DNA of 64,000 nt from Sphaerimonospora cavernae (GCF_042435035.1 NZ_JBHMQT010000063.1:8025-72024); one strand, 5' to 3'; numbered from the stretch's first letter, positions 19,255 through 26,213 are shown. Numbers and translations are program-made. The notes: generated from the letters alone by a model not told the origin.

Positions 19255-20299
19255 CCCCGGATCTTCTGACATGCCCTCGCCCCGGAATCCGCATGGACCG
19301 GGGCTTTTTCATGCCCGCACACCGCGCGACCACTTCGAGGCGAAGCACCGTCCCGTAATCGAGTCCATGATCACTAACGAGGCCATGTCGATCATGGCTG
19401 AGCGGGCACTTGCCTACTGCATCCGCCTTGCGGCTCTGTTCGCCCTGTCGGACAGGCGAGACGAGATCACCCCGGCCGACTTTGACGCCGCCCTGGCTCT
19501 CGTCAGTTACTCCGTCGAAACGATCGCGTACATCATGCCGGAGGCGGAGGCCAGCGAAGAGGCTTCCATGCCCGTCAAGGTCGAGGCGTTCATTCGGGAG
19601 GCTGGGCAGGCGGGCCGTACGGCAACGGAGATCTACAAGGCGTTCGCGATCAAGGCGAGTGAGCTTCGGGACATCGTCGCCCAACTCGAAGCCGTCACCG
19701 TGATCAAGGGCCAGTCGGCCAAGGGGACCGGGGGACGGCCCAGCATGCGTTACGTGTACACGGGCCAGCCTGAGGAAACCTTCGAGGATGACTTTGTGAT
19801 CTTCGAGGCGGACATCGTCGAGAACACCGACGATGAGGTCTCCGAAGAAACTAACGAAACCCCTGTCGAGATCCCCGCTCTCATGGTCGCGGGTTGCGAC
19901 GCGGAGGATGAGGAGGTTTCCCCGTTCGACCTGTCGGACGTGTGGGATGAGGTGGACGCGGAGGCCGCCGGAGCTCCCACGGTCGCCCCTGAGCCGGTCA
20001 AGGTTGTCCCGGTCCTGTCGGATGAGGAGTGGGCCGAGGTGGACGCGGCCCGTGAGGCTGAGGCGGCAGAGGCCGCCGAGGTTTCCCAGGCCATGACCGC
20101 CGCTGACGCGGTCAAGATGGTTCTGTCGGACCCGGAGACCCTGGCCCTGCTCAAGGCCGCTCTTGCTGGGATCGAGGTTCCCGCCAAGGTGGAGGCCGTG
20201 AAGGTCCGCAAAGCTTCCAAGGTCACCCCCAAGTCGACTAAGGCCGGTAAGGCCGTGGCGCTCCCCGTGACCCTGTTCTCTGACGAGACGGCCGCCTGA
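19244..20299 (+). CDS. Probable truncated DUF3987-like/replication-type protein with long acidic tail
   Basis: A 351-residue frame from a GTG. Residues 29-95 (ESMITNEAMSIMAERALAYC, IRLAALFALSDR, ITPADFDAALALVSYSVE) resemble the C-terminal helical end of DUF3987-type primase/helicase proteins of phages and integrative elements. The large N-terminal ATPase part that should precede it is absent, so this is probably a remnant. Residues 110-165 look like a small winged helix (GRTATEIYKAFAIKASELRD). The rest is an acidic, Ala/Glu/Val-rich tail ending in a Lys-rich stretch. The first 25 codons run through a terminator hairpin and are unlikely to be original coding sequence. Confidence 0.6.
   Translation: MTPDPGSSDMPSPRNPHGPGLFHARTPRDHFEAKHRPVIESMITNEAMSIMAERALAYCIRLAALFALSDRRDEITPADFDAALALVSYSVETIAYIMPEAEASEEASMPVKVEAFIREAGQAGRTATEIYKAFAIKASELRDIVAQLEAVTVIKGQSAKGTGGRPSMRYVYTGQPEETFEDDFVIFEADIVENTDDEVSEETNETPVEIPALMVAGCDAEDEEVSPFDLSDVWDEVDAEAAGAPTVAPEPVKVVPVLSDEEWAEVDAAREAEAAEAAEVSQAMTAADAVKMVLSDPETLALLKAALAGIEVPAKVEAVKVRKASKVTPKSTKAGKAVALPVTLFSDETAA
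19279..19309 (+). terminator. Terminator between leader peptide and following frame
   Basis: The stem GCCCCGG/CCGGGGC (19279-19285 / 19298-19304) has an inner TCC/GGA extension and a five-T tail, one of the few T-tailed terminators in this window. An 8-bp alternative pairing, GCGAGGGC (19225-19232) with GCCCTCGC (19273-19280), overlaps its left arm. Confidence 0.7.
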
Positions 20300-20312
20300 C
20301 CTCCTCTCCGCT

Positions 20313-20338
20313 CCCCTGCCCCTATCGCGGGACAGGGG
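20313..20338 (+). terminator. Imperfect terminator hairpin
   Basis: Ten-base arms cccctgcccc and gggacagggg pair with one mismatch. The hairpin starts 14 nt after the stop of the DUF3987-like frame. Confidence 0.5.
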
Positions 20339-20388
20339 GGCGTTACCACGCCAGAGCTAAGACAGTCGTAAACGTGATCTACCTGTGC

Positions 20389-20448
20389 TTTAAGTGGGAT
20401 TTCGGACAGGACATAATGCCCTAGTCGTCAGTATTCGGACTACTGGGC
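20389..20448 (+). promoter_or_regulatory. Promoter and 5' UTR hairpin of the lipoprotein gene
   Basis: A -35 TTTAAG (20389-20394) and -10 CATAAT (20412-20417) are separated by 17 bp. Immediately after them, GCCCTAGTC (20418-20426) can pair with GACTA-CT-GGGC (20438-20448). AGAGGA precedes the ATG at 20471. Confidence 0.45.
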
Positions 20449-20470
20449 ATGCATCCCCACAAGAGGACTG

Positions 20471-20890
20471 ATGAAGTACATAAAGATCATTCCGGTCGCC
20501 CTGGCGCTCATGCTGGCGACTGGTTGCGGTGCGGACGAGCCGGCTTCGACGTTCGTACGACAGGCGGACGGCGGACGGTTCGATTCCCCTGAGGAACTCA
20601 TCAAGACCCTCAACGATCTGGGGATGTCCTGCATCGATCCCCAGTACTCCAAGTTCAAGGCTAGCAAAAGCCTTTATATTTATAAGGGCACCTGCTGGTC
20701 GGGCAGCGGCTATATCGACGTCTACACATCCGTGCAAAGGATTCTAATTGGGGACTACGAAGGCGACCTTCACAACGGCGGCGGGCTTCCTGGTGTGCGT
20801 GGACAGAACTGGCAGGTTAATACGAGGCGCGATTACGCATTCGCTGCCGCCGTCAAGAACGCTCTCGGCGGGCAGGTGATGAAGAATTGA
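20471..20890 (+). CDS. Element-encoded lipoprotein
   Basis: A 139-residue secreted lipoprotein. Residues 1-19 are a type II signal peptide ending in the lipobox LATGC, with Cys19 as the lipidated residue. The mature part begins with a TFVRQADGGRF motif and contains two further Cys that may form a disulfide (SCIDP and KGTCW). The C-terminus is NWQVNTRRDYAFAAAVKNALGG. I do not recognise the family. A paralogue with the same architecture but frameshifts follows directly. Surface lipoproteins on integrative elements sometimes block superinfection; that is only a possibility here. Confidence 0.8.
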   Translation: MKYIKIIPVALALMLATGCGADEPASTFVRQADGGRFDSPEELIKTLNDLGMSCIDPQYSKFKASKSLYIYKGTCWSGSGYIDVYTSVQRILIGDYEGDLHNGGGLPGVRGQNWQVNTRRDYAFAAAVKNALGGQVMKN

Positions 20891-21393
20891 TCGCTTTATT
20901 CATGAGGCTCGCCCTGGCCCTTGCAGTCCTCGCACTGGTGGCCGGATGTGGCGGACAGGCCACCCCTCAACCCCTCGTCGAAAAACCCCCGGCTACCGAG
21001 CCTGCGGCTACCGTGACTGTGACAGAGACTGTGACAGTGGCACCCCAGGAAGAACCTCAACCGGCCCCGGCCTTCGTGCGACAGGCGGACGGTGGACGGT
21101 TCGCTACTCCCGCAGGCCCTCTACGCAGCCTTCGAGGCCACGGGCCTGTACTGTATCGACCCCAAGTTCGGTGAGCGCTACGAGAGATCAACTGGTAACA
21201 AGCTGGGACGGGATCGTGCTGGACGGGGATAGGGAACGTCACGTTCGAGACCGGCCCCGGATCTATGCGTGGCGTGAGACATCCCCGTCCTACTTCGTCC
21301 ATCTTCGGTGTGAACTGGTGGATCAACACTAGCAACGACCCGTCGTTTGCTGCGGCGGTGAAGGAAGCGATCGGCGGATCGGTCGAATACTGA
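20887..21393 (+). pseudogene. Frameshifted paralogue of the preceding lipoprotein
   Basis: The 5' part is intact: a TTG at 20887 or ATG at 20902, a signal peptide with lipobox LVAGC, a Thr/Val-rich spacer and the same FVRQADGGRF motif. After about 21105 the homology changes frame: LYAAFEATGLYCIDPKFGER, matching SCIDPQYSKF of the first copy, is in a second frame. Further on, NWWINTSNDPSFAAAVKEAI (matching NWQVNTRRDYAFAAAV) is read to a TGA at 21391-21393. At least two frameshifts are therefore needed, so the annotated 95-residue frame is not the original product. Confidence 0.85.
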
Positions 21394-21422
21394 CCTCACC
21401 TAGCAGCTAGCGGTACAGATTG

Positions 21423-21446
21423 GCCCCCGGCCTTCGGGCCGGGGGC
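21423..21446 (+). terminator. Strong hairpin terminator (copy 1)
   Basis: A 10-bp perfect stem gcccccggcc/ggccgggggc with a TTCG tetraloop is followed by a pyrimidine-rich tract. It ends the lipoprotein unit. An identical hairpin lies at 22165-22188. Confidence 0.85.
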
Positions 21447-21480
21447 TCTTCCTTTATCAGGACTGAAAGGTAATTCCCCC

Positions 21481-22152
21481 ATGCACAATCAGCCCCCTCC
21501 CATGTACTACCAGGCCCCGCAACAGCCCAAGAAGATGGGCGGCTGCTTGAAGTTCTTCCTGATCTCCATTGGCGTCCTGGCGGTCCTAGTGTTGATCGGC
21601 AAATGCAGTGTGAATGGCACCAAGACCACCACCTACAACATCAGCACCCCTATATCGGACACTACCGACACCCCTACCTCTATTGATAGCGACAGCCAGG
21701 CCGAGCCTAAATCCACGCCGAAGGCCAGCCCCACAAAAATCAAACCCAAGGATCTTCGCCCGAAAATTGGGGATGTGGTGAAAGATGGCAAGTTCTCCTT
21801 CAAGGTCACCAAGGTTGAGAAGGGTCTCTCTCAGGTGGGACAGGGCTTCACGGCGTCGAAGGCCCAGGGTCGGTACGTGCTGGTTCACCTTACCGTGAGG
21901 AACATCGGCGACAAGGCCCAGACCTTCTATGGGAGTAACCAGAAGCTCATAGACTCCAAGGGTCGGGAGTTCGACGCCGACACGGGGGCTGCGATTTTCG
22001 TTAAGGGCTCCAACTCCTTCATTGAGCAGGTCAACCCCGGCAACTCAGTAAAAAGCATCTTGCTGTTCGATGTGCCGATGAATGCCAAGCTCAAGGAGCT
22101 TGAGTTGCACGACTCGATGTTCTCCTTCGGCGTGAAGGTCGCCATTAAGTAG
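21481..22152 (+). CDS. Membrane-anchored DUF4352-type protein
   Basis: A 223-residue protein. After a Pro/Gln-rich cytoplasmic start and KKMGG, a membrane helix runs at about 20-40 (LKFFLISIGVLAVLVLIG). A Ser/Thr/Pro/Lys linker leads to an external domain from about 95, with KFSFKVTKVEKGLSQVG, RYVLVHLTVRNIGDKAQTF and EFDADTG, the immunoglobulin-like pattern of DUF4352 (telokin-like) proteins. Homologues are common on actinobacterial chromosomes and elements, with no settled function. It is flanked by two identical terminator hairpins, so it is its own transcription unit. Confidence 0.85.
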   Translation: MHNQPPPMYYQAPQQPKKMGGCLKFFLISIGVLAVLVLIGKCSVNGTKTTTYNISTPISDTTDTPTSIDSDSQAEPKSTPKASPTKIKPKDLRPKIGDVVKDGKFSFKVTKVEKGLSQVGQGFTASKAQGRYVLVHLTVRNIGDKAQTFYGSNQKLIDSKGREFDADTGAAIFVKGSNSFIEQVNPGNSVKSILLFDVPMNAKLKELELHDSMFSFGVKVAIK

Positions 22153-22164
22153 TGGCAGAGAGTG

Positions 22165-22188
22165 GCCCCCGGCCTTCGGGCCGGGGGC
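22165..22188 (+). terminator. Strong hairpin terminator (copy 2)
   Basis: It has the same 24-nt stem-TTCG-loop sequence as the hairpin at 21423-21446, 12 nt after the DUF4352-type gene. Confidence 0.85.
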
Positions 22189-22268
22189 ATCTTCGTGGCT
22201 GAAAGCAGTTCTGGGGACCTTTCAGGCCATGGGGGTATCCGAGGTTTCGGCCCGGCATGGGGCACCGG

Positions 22269-22736
22269 CTACGAGCCGATCAGCGTGCGGGCGTAGGAGA
22301 CTGCGCGCTGGAAGGTCATCTTGTCCACGAGGGAGGCACCGGCCCATATGTCACTGTCGATTGGCGCTTGCTCAGCGATGGAGACGACATAGTGGGCGAC
22401 TTCCCGGATGTCCCGGTCTGTTGCGTCTTCAATGGCGAGTGCGTCCCGCACGTCGCATATGGCGTCCACTGGTAGCTCGGGAAGGATGCGGGCTGCCTGG
22501 ATGCCGGAATAAAGAAGAATGGCGTCCGGCATTTCCGCATCGGAGACCATTCTCTGGATGACTGCCACGGGCACACCGAAGTCTTTGGCCACGCCTGGCA
22601 GGTCTTGCGGTGCGAGCCGGGACAGGCTGTTACGCAGCTCGCGATCAAGGTACTCGTGCGCCTCGGCCATGCTCGCGCGCAGCCGGTAGAGGTAGACGGG
22701 GTTGCCGCTCAGTGACAGGTGATCCATGTGGCGCAT
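22269..22736 (-). CDS. Hypothetical protein next to attR
   Basis: About 155 residues from ATG 22736 (or ATG 22727). No ribosome site is evident, so it may be translated from a leaderless or nearly leaderless message. It is helical and acidic, with DRELRNSLSRLAPQDLPGVA, DFGVPVAVIQRMVSDAEMPD and SLVDKMTFQRAVSYARTLIG. The middle part looks like a helix-turn-helix, but this is uncertain. No signal peptide is seen. It is the only leftward gene of the element and starts 40 nt from the attR core. Position suggests a control or excision role, but no homology supports that. Confidence 0.55.
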   Translation of the reverse strand: MRHMDHLSLSGNPVYLYRLRASMAEAHEYLDRELRNSLSRLAPQDLPGVAKDFGVPVAVIQRMVSDAEMPDAILLYSGIQAARILPELPVDAICDVRDALAIEDATDRDIREVAHYVVSIAEQAPIDSDIWAGASLVDKMTFQRAVSYARTLIGS

Positions 22737-22775
22737 GGTGGCATGTATGCTGTGTGTGCTTCCAGCATCTTCGAG

Positions 22776-22784
22776 GTTTCGAAG
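22776..22784. other. attR core
   Basis: This second copy of gtttcgaag lies between element sequence (left) and the host SPFH 5' part (right). The distance to the attL core is 5404 bp. Confidence 0.9.
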
Positions 22785-23122
22785 TTCCGCACCCGCAGCG
22801 TGACCCGCTGCTTCGTGGTGAGCGGGAGCACCCACTGGAAGCCGGCGGCGCTCAGCGAGCCGACGTACCGGCCCAGGAACTGCACGACCTTGGCCTCGTT
22901 CGGGTTGATCACGGTGAAGCCCGTCGCCATGATCGCGGCGAACACCGCCCACACGATCGTCAGCGTGATCAGCGGCCCGGCTCCCTCCGGCAGCCCATCC
23001 TCGAACGGCATCGGGTCCGCCCCCGACAGCGTGCTCTGCCAGGCGGCGGCCAGCGCACCGGCCAGCACCAGCAGGACCAGCAGCACGGCGAAGCCGTTCA
23101 GCCGGAACACCTTCCGTTCCAT
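22776..23122 (-). pseudogene. SPFH/band-7 protein, 5' fragment (interrupted at attR)
   Basis: ATG 23122 follows a purine-rich ribosome site (GGAGAGAGG). The fragment encodes two membrane helices (about residues 9-28 and 50-70) and the start of the SPFH domain (FTVINPNEAKVVQFLGRYVG, RVRNFET). After the core, translation would continue 22 codons into the element and stop at 22709. Joined to 16822-17371, the frame is 897 nt, giving a normal 298-residue protein. The conserved N-terminal membrane anchor makes this the topology-determining half. Confidence 0.93.
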
Positions 23123-23131
23123 CGCCTCTCT

Positions 23132-23181
23132 CCTATCGTCGGCTATCGAAGTGATATCACCAAGATAGCGCAAAGCTATCT
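23132..23181 (-). promoter_or_regulatory. Operator-rich SPFH promoter
   Basis: Within 50 bp there are repeated GATA/TATC boxes: ctatcg (23133), gctatcg (23142), the perfect palindrome GTGATATCAC (23151-23160), and the inverted pair GATAGC-GCAAA-GCTATC (23164-23180). This region carries the SPFH promoter. The co-transcribed ribbon-helix-helix protein is the obvious candidate to bind it (inference). Confidence 0.55.
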
Positions 23182-23217
23182 GACGACAAGAGTGACATTT
23201 TGCTCACCCGGCATCGG

Positions 23218-23290
23218 GTGGTTCCCCGCGGCTGCCACGCCTACGACCCGTCCTGGGCGGACGAACTGCTCGACGCCCTGGATGCCGGCA
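23218..23290 (+). pseudogene. Remnant of a DsbA-family C-terminus
   Basis: One frame reads VPRGCHAYDPSWADELLDAL, closely resembling FPRVDAYDPAWADELLDTL at the end of the DsbA-family protein encoded at 541-1272. No start, active-site region or N-terminal part is present. It seems to be a leftover tail, now in the gap between the SPFH promoter and the DinB-fold gene. Confidence 0.5.
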
Positions 23291-23422
23291 CACCCGCCCC
23301 CCTCTCGCAGACGGCGGTTCCCCCTGTCTGTGAGAGGCTTGTCCCGGCGCTCGATGATCCGCCCGCCAGAGGCGGGCCGTACGCCACGAAGGTCAGGAGC
23401 GAGCCTCGGAGGCGAGACGGGA

Positions 23423-24058
23423 TTGAACGGGATCAAGACCGACTACCTGTCCATGGCCCGATCGGCCGCGGACCTGCTGCGGGAACCGGTGGTCGCCGCC
23501 GCCTGGAGCAGCCCGAGCACGCTCGCGGAGTTCAGCGTGGGCGGCCTCGCCGCCCACCTGGCGAACCAGATCCTGATCGTCCCGCAGGCTCTGGCCGCGC
23601 CCGTGCCGCAGGAGCGGCCCCTTACTCTCCTGGAGAATTACCGCAAGGCGCAGTGGATCGGGGCCGATCTCGATGCCGAGGTCAACGTCAGGGTCCGCGA
23701 CAGCGGTGAGAAGGTCGCGGCCGAGGGGCCGGCCGTGCTGATCGCCCGCGTGGACGCCACCATCGAGGAGCTGCCACAGAGCCTGACGGCGGCGGGCGAC
23801 CGGGTGGTCGGCCTGCCGTGGAGCGGGAGGCCGTTGACGCTCGACGACCTGCTGATCACCCGGATGATGGAGCTCGCGGTCCACTCCGACGACCTCGCTG
23901 TCAGCGTCAGCGTCCCCACGCCGGAACTTCCTGGTTCCGTCGTGGACACGGTGATCGACCTGCTGTCCCGCCTGGCCGTGCAGCGGCACGGCGCGACCGC
24001 CGTCCTGCGTGCCCTCAGCCGCGCCGAGCGCGCCCCGGCCACCATCGCCGCCATCTGA
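23423..24058 (+). CDS. DinB/maleylpyruvate isomerase-fold protein
   Basis: About 211 residues from a TTG at 23423 behind GGAGG; ATG 23453 is an alternative. The protein matches actinobacterial mycothiol-dependent maleylpyruvate isomerase-like proteins: YLSMARSAADLLREPVVAAA, EFSVGGLAAHLANQI and LDDLLITRMMELAVHSDDLA. The paired His in AAHLAN and AVHSDD are the usual metal-binding positions of this fold. These enzymes may use mycothiol, but most family members have no known substrate. A perfect palindromic terminator separates it from the convergent next gene. Confidence 0.82.
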   Translation: MNGIKTDYLSMARSAADLLREPVVAAAWSSPSTLAEFSVGGLAAHLANQILIVPQALAAPVPQERPLTLLENYRKAQWIGADLDAEVNVRVRDSGEKVAAEGPAVLIARVDATIEELPQSLTAAGDRVVGLPWSGRPLTLDDLLITRMMELAVHSDDLAVSVSVPTPELPGSVVDTVIDLLSRLAVQRHGATAVLRALSRAERAPATIAAI

Positions 24059-24071
24059 GTCGCTGACCTCG

Positions 24072-24091
24072 GGTGCGGCCGCGGCCGCACC
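24072..24091. terminator. Bidirectional terminator, 20-bp perfect palindrome
   Basis: ggtgcggccgcggccgcacc is fully self-complementary. It lies between convergent genes ending at 24058 and 24119 and could serve both. Confidence 0.7.
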
Positions 24092-24118
24092 AGCCCCCAA
24101 CAGTGATCGGCAGCCAGG

Positions 24119-25303
24119 TCAGGCGTGGCGGAGGGCGGTGAGGGCATGGTCACAGACGGCGTGCCAGGTTTCGCCGCCCTTGTCACGGACCAGAACGCCG
24201 GCGACAACTGGACGGGCACATGTATGACCATGCCAGGAACAACTGGGCTGAGCCGTGAGCACACCCGCGAACAGGCTCGGATCGAAGGGCCGTTCCTCCA
24301 CCAGCTCCACCGGCGCGGCGTGTCTCCTCCGTCCTCCGGTCTCCGTCTGGCTCACCCGGGGGTCGGTGAGGATCGCATACACATACGGCCGCCCAATGAC
24401 GTCATCGAGCTGCCTCGATCCCCGCACCGGCATGATGTGCCACGCCCGCTCGAAATCCTCCCGAGGGATGCCGTCGCGCACATGCTTCGGGAACACGATC
24501 GCGCTGAGCCTGCGGAGCAGCCCACTGCCCAGGATGCCGGTGCCAGAGTCGATCGTCGTACAGCTCGGGCAAACCCTGCCGTCCCGTACCCGGTAGACGA
24601 ACCGCCCGCCCCACGCCCTGCGGAACTCGGCGCCCTCGTAGAGCTCGACGCGGTGCCAGACGGCTTCGAAGTCGGAGGGAGTCGAACCCGAATACGAGAC
24701 CGGGCGGGCGCTGATCGTCGCGGCGACCTTCCACAACACGGGGATCCGCGGATGCCGCCCCATGAGCGCGAGAAGCGCGAGTACAAGATGTGTCACGGGC
24801 GGTCCCGCCAGCGACGTGAGCACCCATACCCAGGTCACGGCGTCGTTCGGTGGGATCTCCGCGTCCGGCCCCGGATACCGTACGGCGCTGTAGAGCACCC
24901 ATGCGACCAGGCCGACCGTCAGATATCCCAGGGACACCACGTCGAGCAGCAGCGATTGAGCGGCGTGAAAGCGCACCTTGGGCCTGGGGTCGCGACGGAA
25001 GATCAGAGCGCCGACGAGCCCGAAGAGGTACGCCAAGCAGGAGTGCCAGGAAGTGCTGAGCACCTCCGGGTCCAAGGGCGGCGCGGCGCCGAACGGCGTC
25101 ACATAACCGACATTAGATGCATCGGTTCCCAAGCCGCCCCCTACGCCAGGGCTCTCGAAGCTCTCGGCATCAGGGCCGCCGAGTCCGGCGCCGCCCTCTC
25201 GGCGGCGGCGCCTGCGCTCTGATCGCTCGATCAGTTCGACGACTGCCTGCACCACGCCGGCGACCGCGCCCAGCGCGGTCAGCAGCGCCACAAGGAGCTC
25301 CAT
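24119..25303 (-). CDS. Hypothetical membrane protein with DUF4870-like region
   Basis: A 394-residue protein. A hydrophobic N-terminal helix (residues 1-25) is followed by an Arg cluster and a Gly-rich linker. Residues 85-185 hold three or four membrane segments with the pattern HSCLAYLFGLVGALIFRRDP, VRFHAAQSLLLDVVSLGYL, which is like the DUF4870/Tic20-type domain. The C-terminal 200 residues are soluble and contain several Cys (CPSCTT, CSWHGHTCARP, VCDHAL) that may bind metal. The family of the C-terminal part is not recognised. It is convergent with the DinB-fold gene. Confidence 0.72.
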   Translation of the reverse strand: MELLVALLTALGAVAGVVQAVVELIERSERRRRRREGGAGLGGPDAESFESPGVGGGLGTDASNVGYVTPFGAAPPLDPEVLSTSWHSCLAYLFGLVGALIFRRDPRPKVRFHAAQSLLLDVVSLGYLTVGLVAWVLYSAVRYPGPDAEIPPNDAVTWVWVLTSLAGPPVTHLVLALLALMGRHPRIPVLWKVAATISARPVSYSGSTPSDFEAVWHRVELYEGAEFRRAWGGRFVYRVRDGRVCPSCTTIDSGTGILGSGLLRRLSAIVFPKHVRDGIPREDFERAWHIMPVRGSRQLDDVIGRPYVYAILTDPRVSQTETGGRRRHAAPVELVEERPFDPSLFAGVLTAQPSCSWHGHTCARPVVAGVLVRDKGGETWHAVCDHALTALRHA

Positions 25304-25672
25304 TTAGCCTCATCTCGAACGATCTCAAGAGGCACCCCCTTTTCAGGAACAAGTGGTCGGATTCGTCCCTCGTTCGAAAAGGGAACACCAATCGCTCCCA
25401 AGGGGAGGCATACCCCTGGTCAGAGGCAGACCAAGGCACGGCGCGGCATTATTACCCGCACCCCCGGCCGGGAACTCCAGGCATCTGACAGAGTGATCGC
25501 GACAAAGACCCGCTTCAGACGGTTCTTTACAGATTTGCCGCTTTGTGGCGGGAACGTGGGACTCGGCGACGGACTCCCGACGCATCGACCGTCCGGCATT
25601 ACCAGGACCTGACACACCGCCGGGTAGCGTCGTTTCAGACAGTACGCCCCGAAAATGGATGAAGGCGCGTAT
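25304..25672. other. Intergenic region between divergent genes
   Basis: About 370 bp separates the DUF4870-like gene (minus) from the STAS gene (plus), so both promoters should be here. No coding sequence is convincing. A GGGTAG hexamer at about 25622 recalls the -10 of sigma-B-type promoters, but no matching -35 (GTTT-like) stands 14-16 bp upstream. Confidence 0.5.
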
Positions 25673-26083
25673 ATGGCAATACCACTCGAGATTACTGTCA
25701 GCGATCACCAGGCGGCTTCCGTGGTCGCGCTGGCCGGTGAGCTCGACATCGCCACCGGGGATGTGCTCCGTGGCGCGATCAGAGATCTCATCCAGCGTGG
25801 ACGCGTCAGGCTGGTGGTGGACGCGTCCGTGCTCCAGTTCTGCGACTCGTACGGGCTGGAGGCTCTGCTGGAGATGCACGACACTCTGAGGGAAGCCGGC
25901 GGATCCATGTGCCTCGCCGGAGTGCACGGCGTCCTGCGACTGGTGCTCGACGTGACCGGGACTGAGACGCTCAAGATCAGGCCGACTCCTGCCGAGGCGC
26001 TGGCCGACGTGCTGGTCGCGCCCGTCCGTGACGTCACCATGAGCGAACGGCGAGAGAGGCCTGCGCTGAGCGGCCTGGCCTGA
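25673..26083 (+). CDS. STAS-domain anti-anti-sigma factor
   Basis: About 136 residues. The STAS fold fills residues 5-110: VVALAGELDIATGDVLRGAI, then LVVDASVLQFCDSYGLEALL, where the Ser in FCDSYG is the regulatory phosphorylation site of SpoIIAA/RsbV proteins. Such proteins, when unphosphorylated, sequester an RsbW-type kinase and free its sigma factor. ATG 25673 follows GAAGG; ATG 25655 also exists. A strong terminator hairpin ends the gene, which stands alone. A second STAS protein and an RsbW-like ATPase lie 3.5 kb downstream. Confidence 0.9.
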   Translation: MAIPLEITVSDHQAASVVALAGELDIATGDVLRGAIRDLIQRGRVRLVVDASVLQFCDSYGLEALLEMHDTLREAGGSMCLAGVHGVLRLVLDVTGTETLKIRPTPAEALADVLVAPVRDVTMSERRERPALSGLA

Positions 26084-26104
26084 GCCTTATCGATCATGGT
26101 TTGG

Positions 26105-26145
26105 GCGTGGCGGGCTCCACCCTCCGGGGGTGGAGCCCGCCACGC
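26105..26145 (+). terminator. Long-stem terminator after STAS gene
   Basis: A perfect 17-bp stem (26105-26121 / 26129-26145) with a seven-base loop begins 21 nt after the STAS stop. It insulates the decarboxylase gene that starts at 26214. Confidence 0.85.
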
Positions 26146-26213
26146 GGTTCAATCGGTCCGCGTCGGCGCCCACCGTCGGGTGCCCGTCGGGCGAACCCCG
26201 AGGAGGGAAAACC

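Larger units (their letters stand above)
17372..22784. mobile_element. 5.4-kb serine-integrase element inserted in the SPFH gene
   Basis: The element is bounded by identical 9-bp cores gtttcgaag at 17372-17380 (attL) and 22776-22784 (attR). The integrase starts 75 nt inside attL and reads inward, the usual layout. Contents in order are: large serine integrase; possible leader peptide plus terminator; DUF3987-like remnant; lipoprotein; frameshifted paralogue; DUF4352-type membrane protein; and a small minus-strand protein. Base composition is visibly more A/T-rich than the flanks (for example 20655-20700). No transfer (FtsK/TraB) or intact replication gene is seen, so it looks like a degraded integrative element or satellite. 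Confidence 0.92.

Noticed and set aside
20560..20590. tRNA T-arm (ggttcgattcc)
   Set aside because: It falls inside the lipoprotein motif GRFDSP; no acceptor or anticodon arm can be folded around it.
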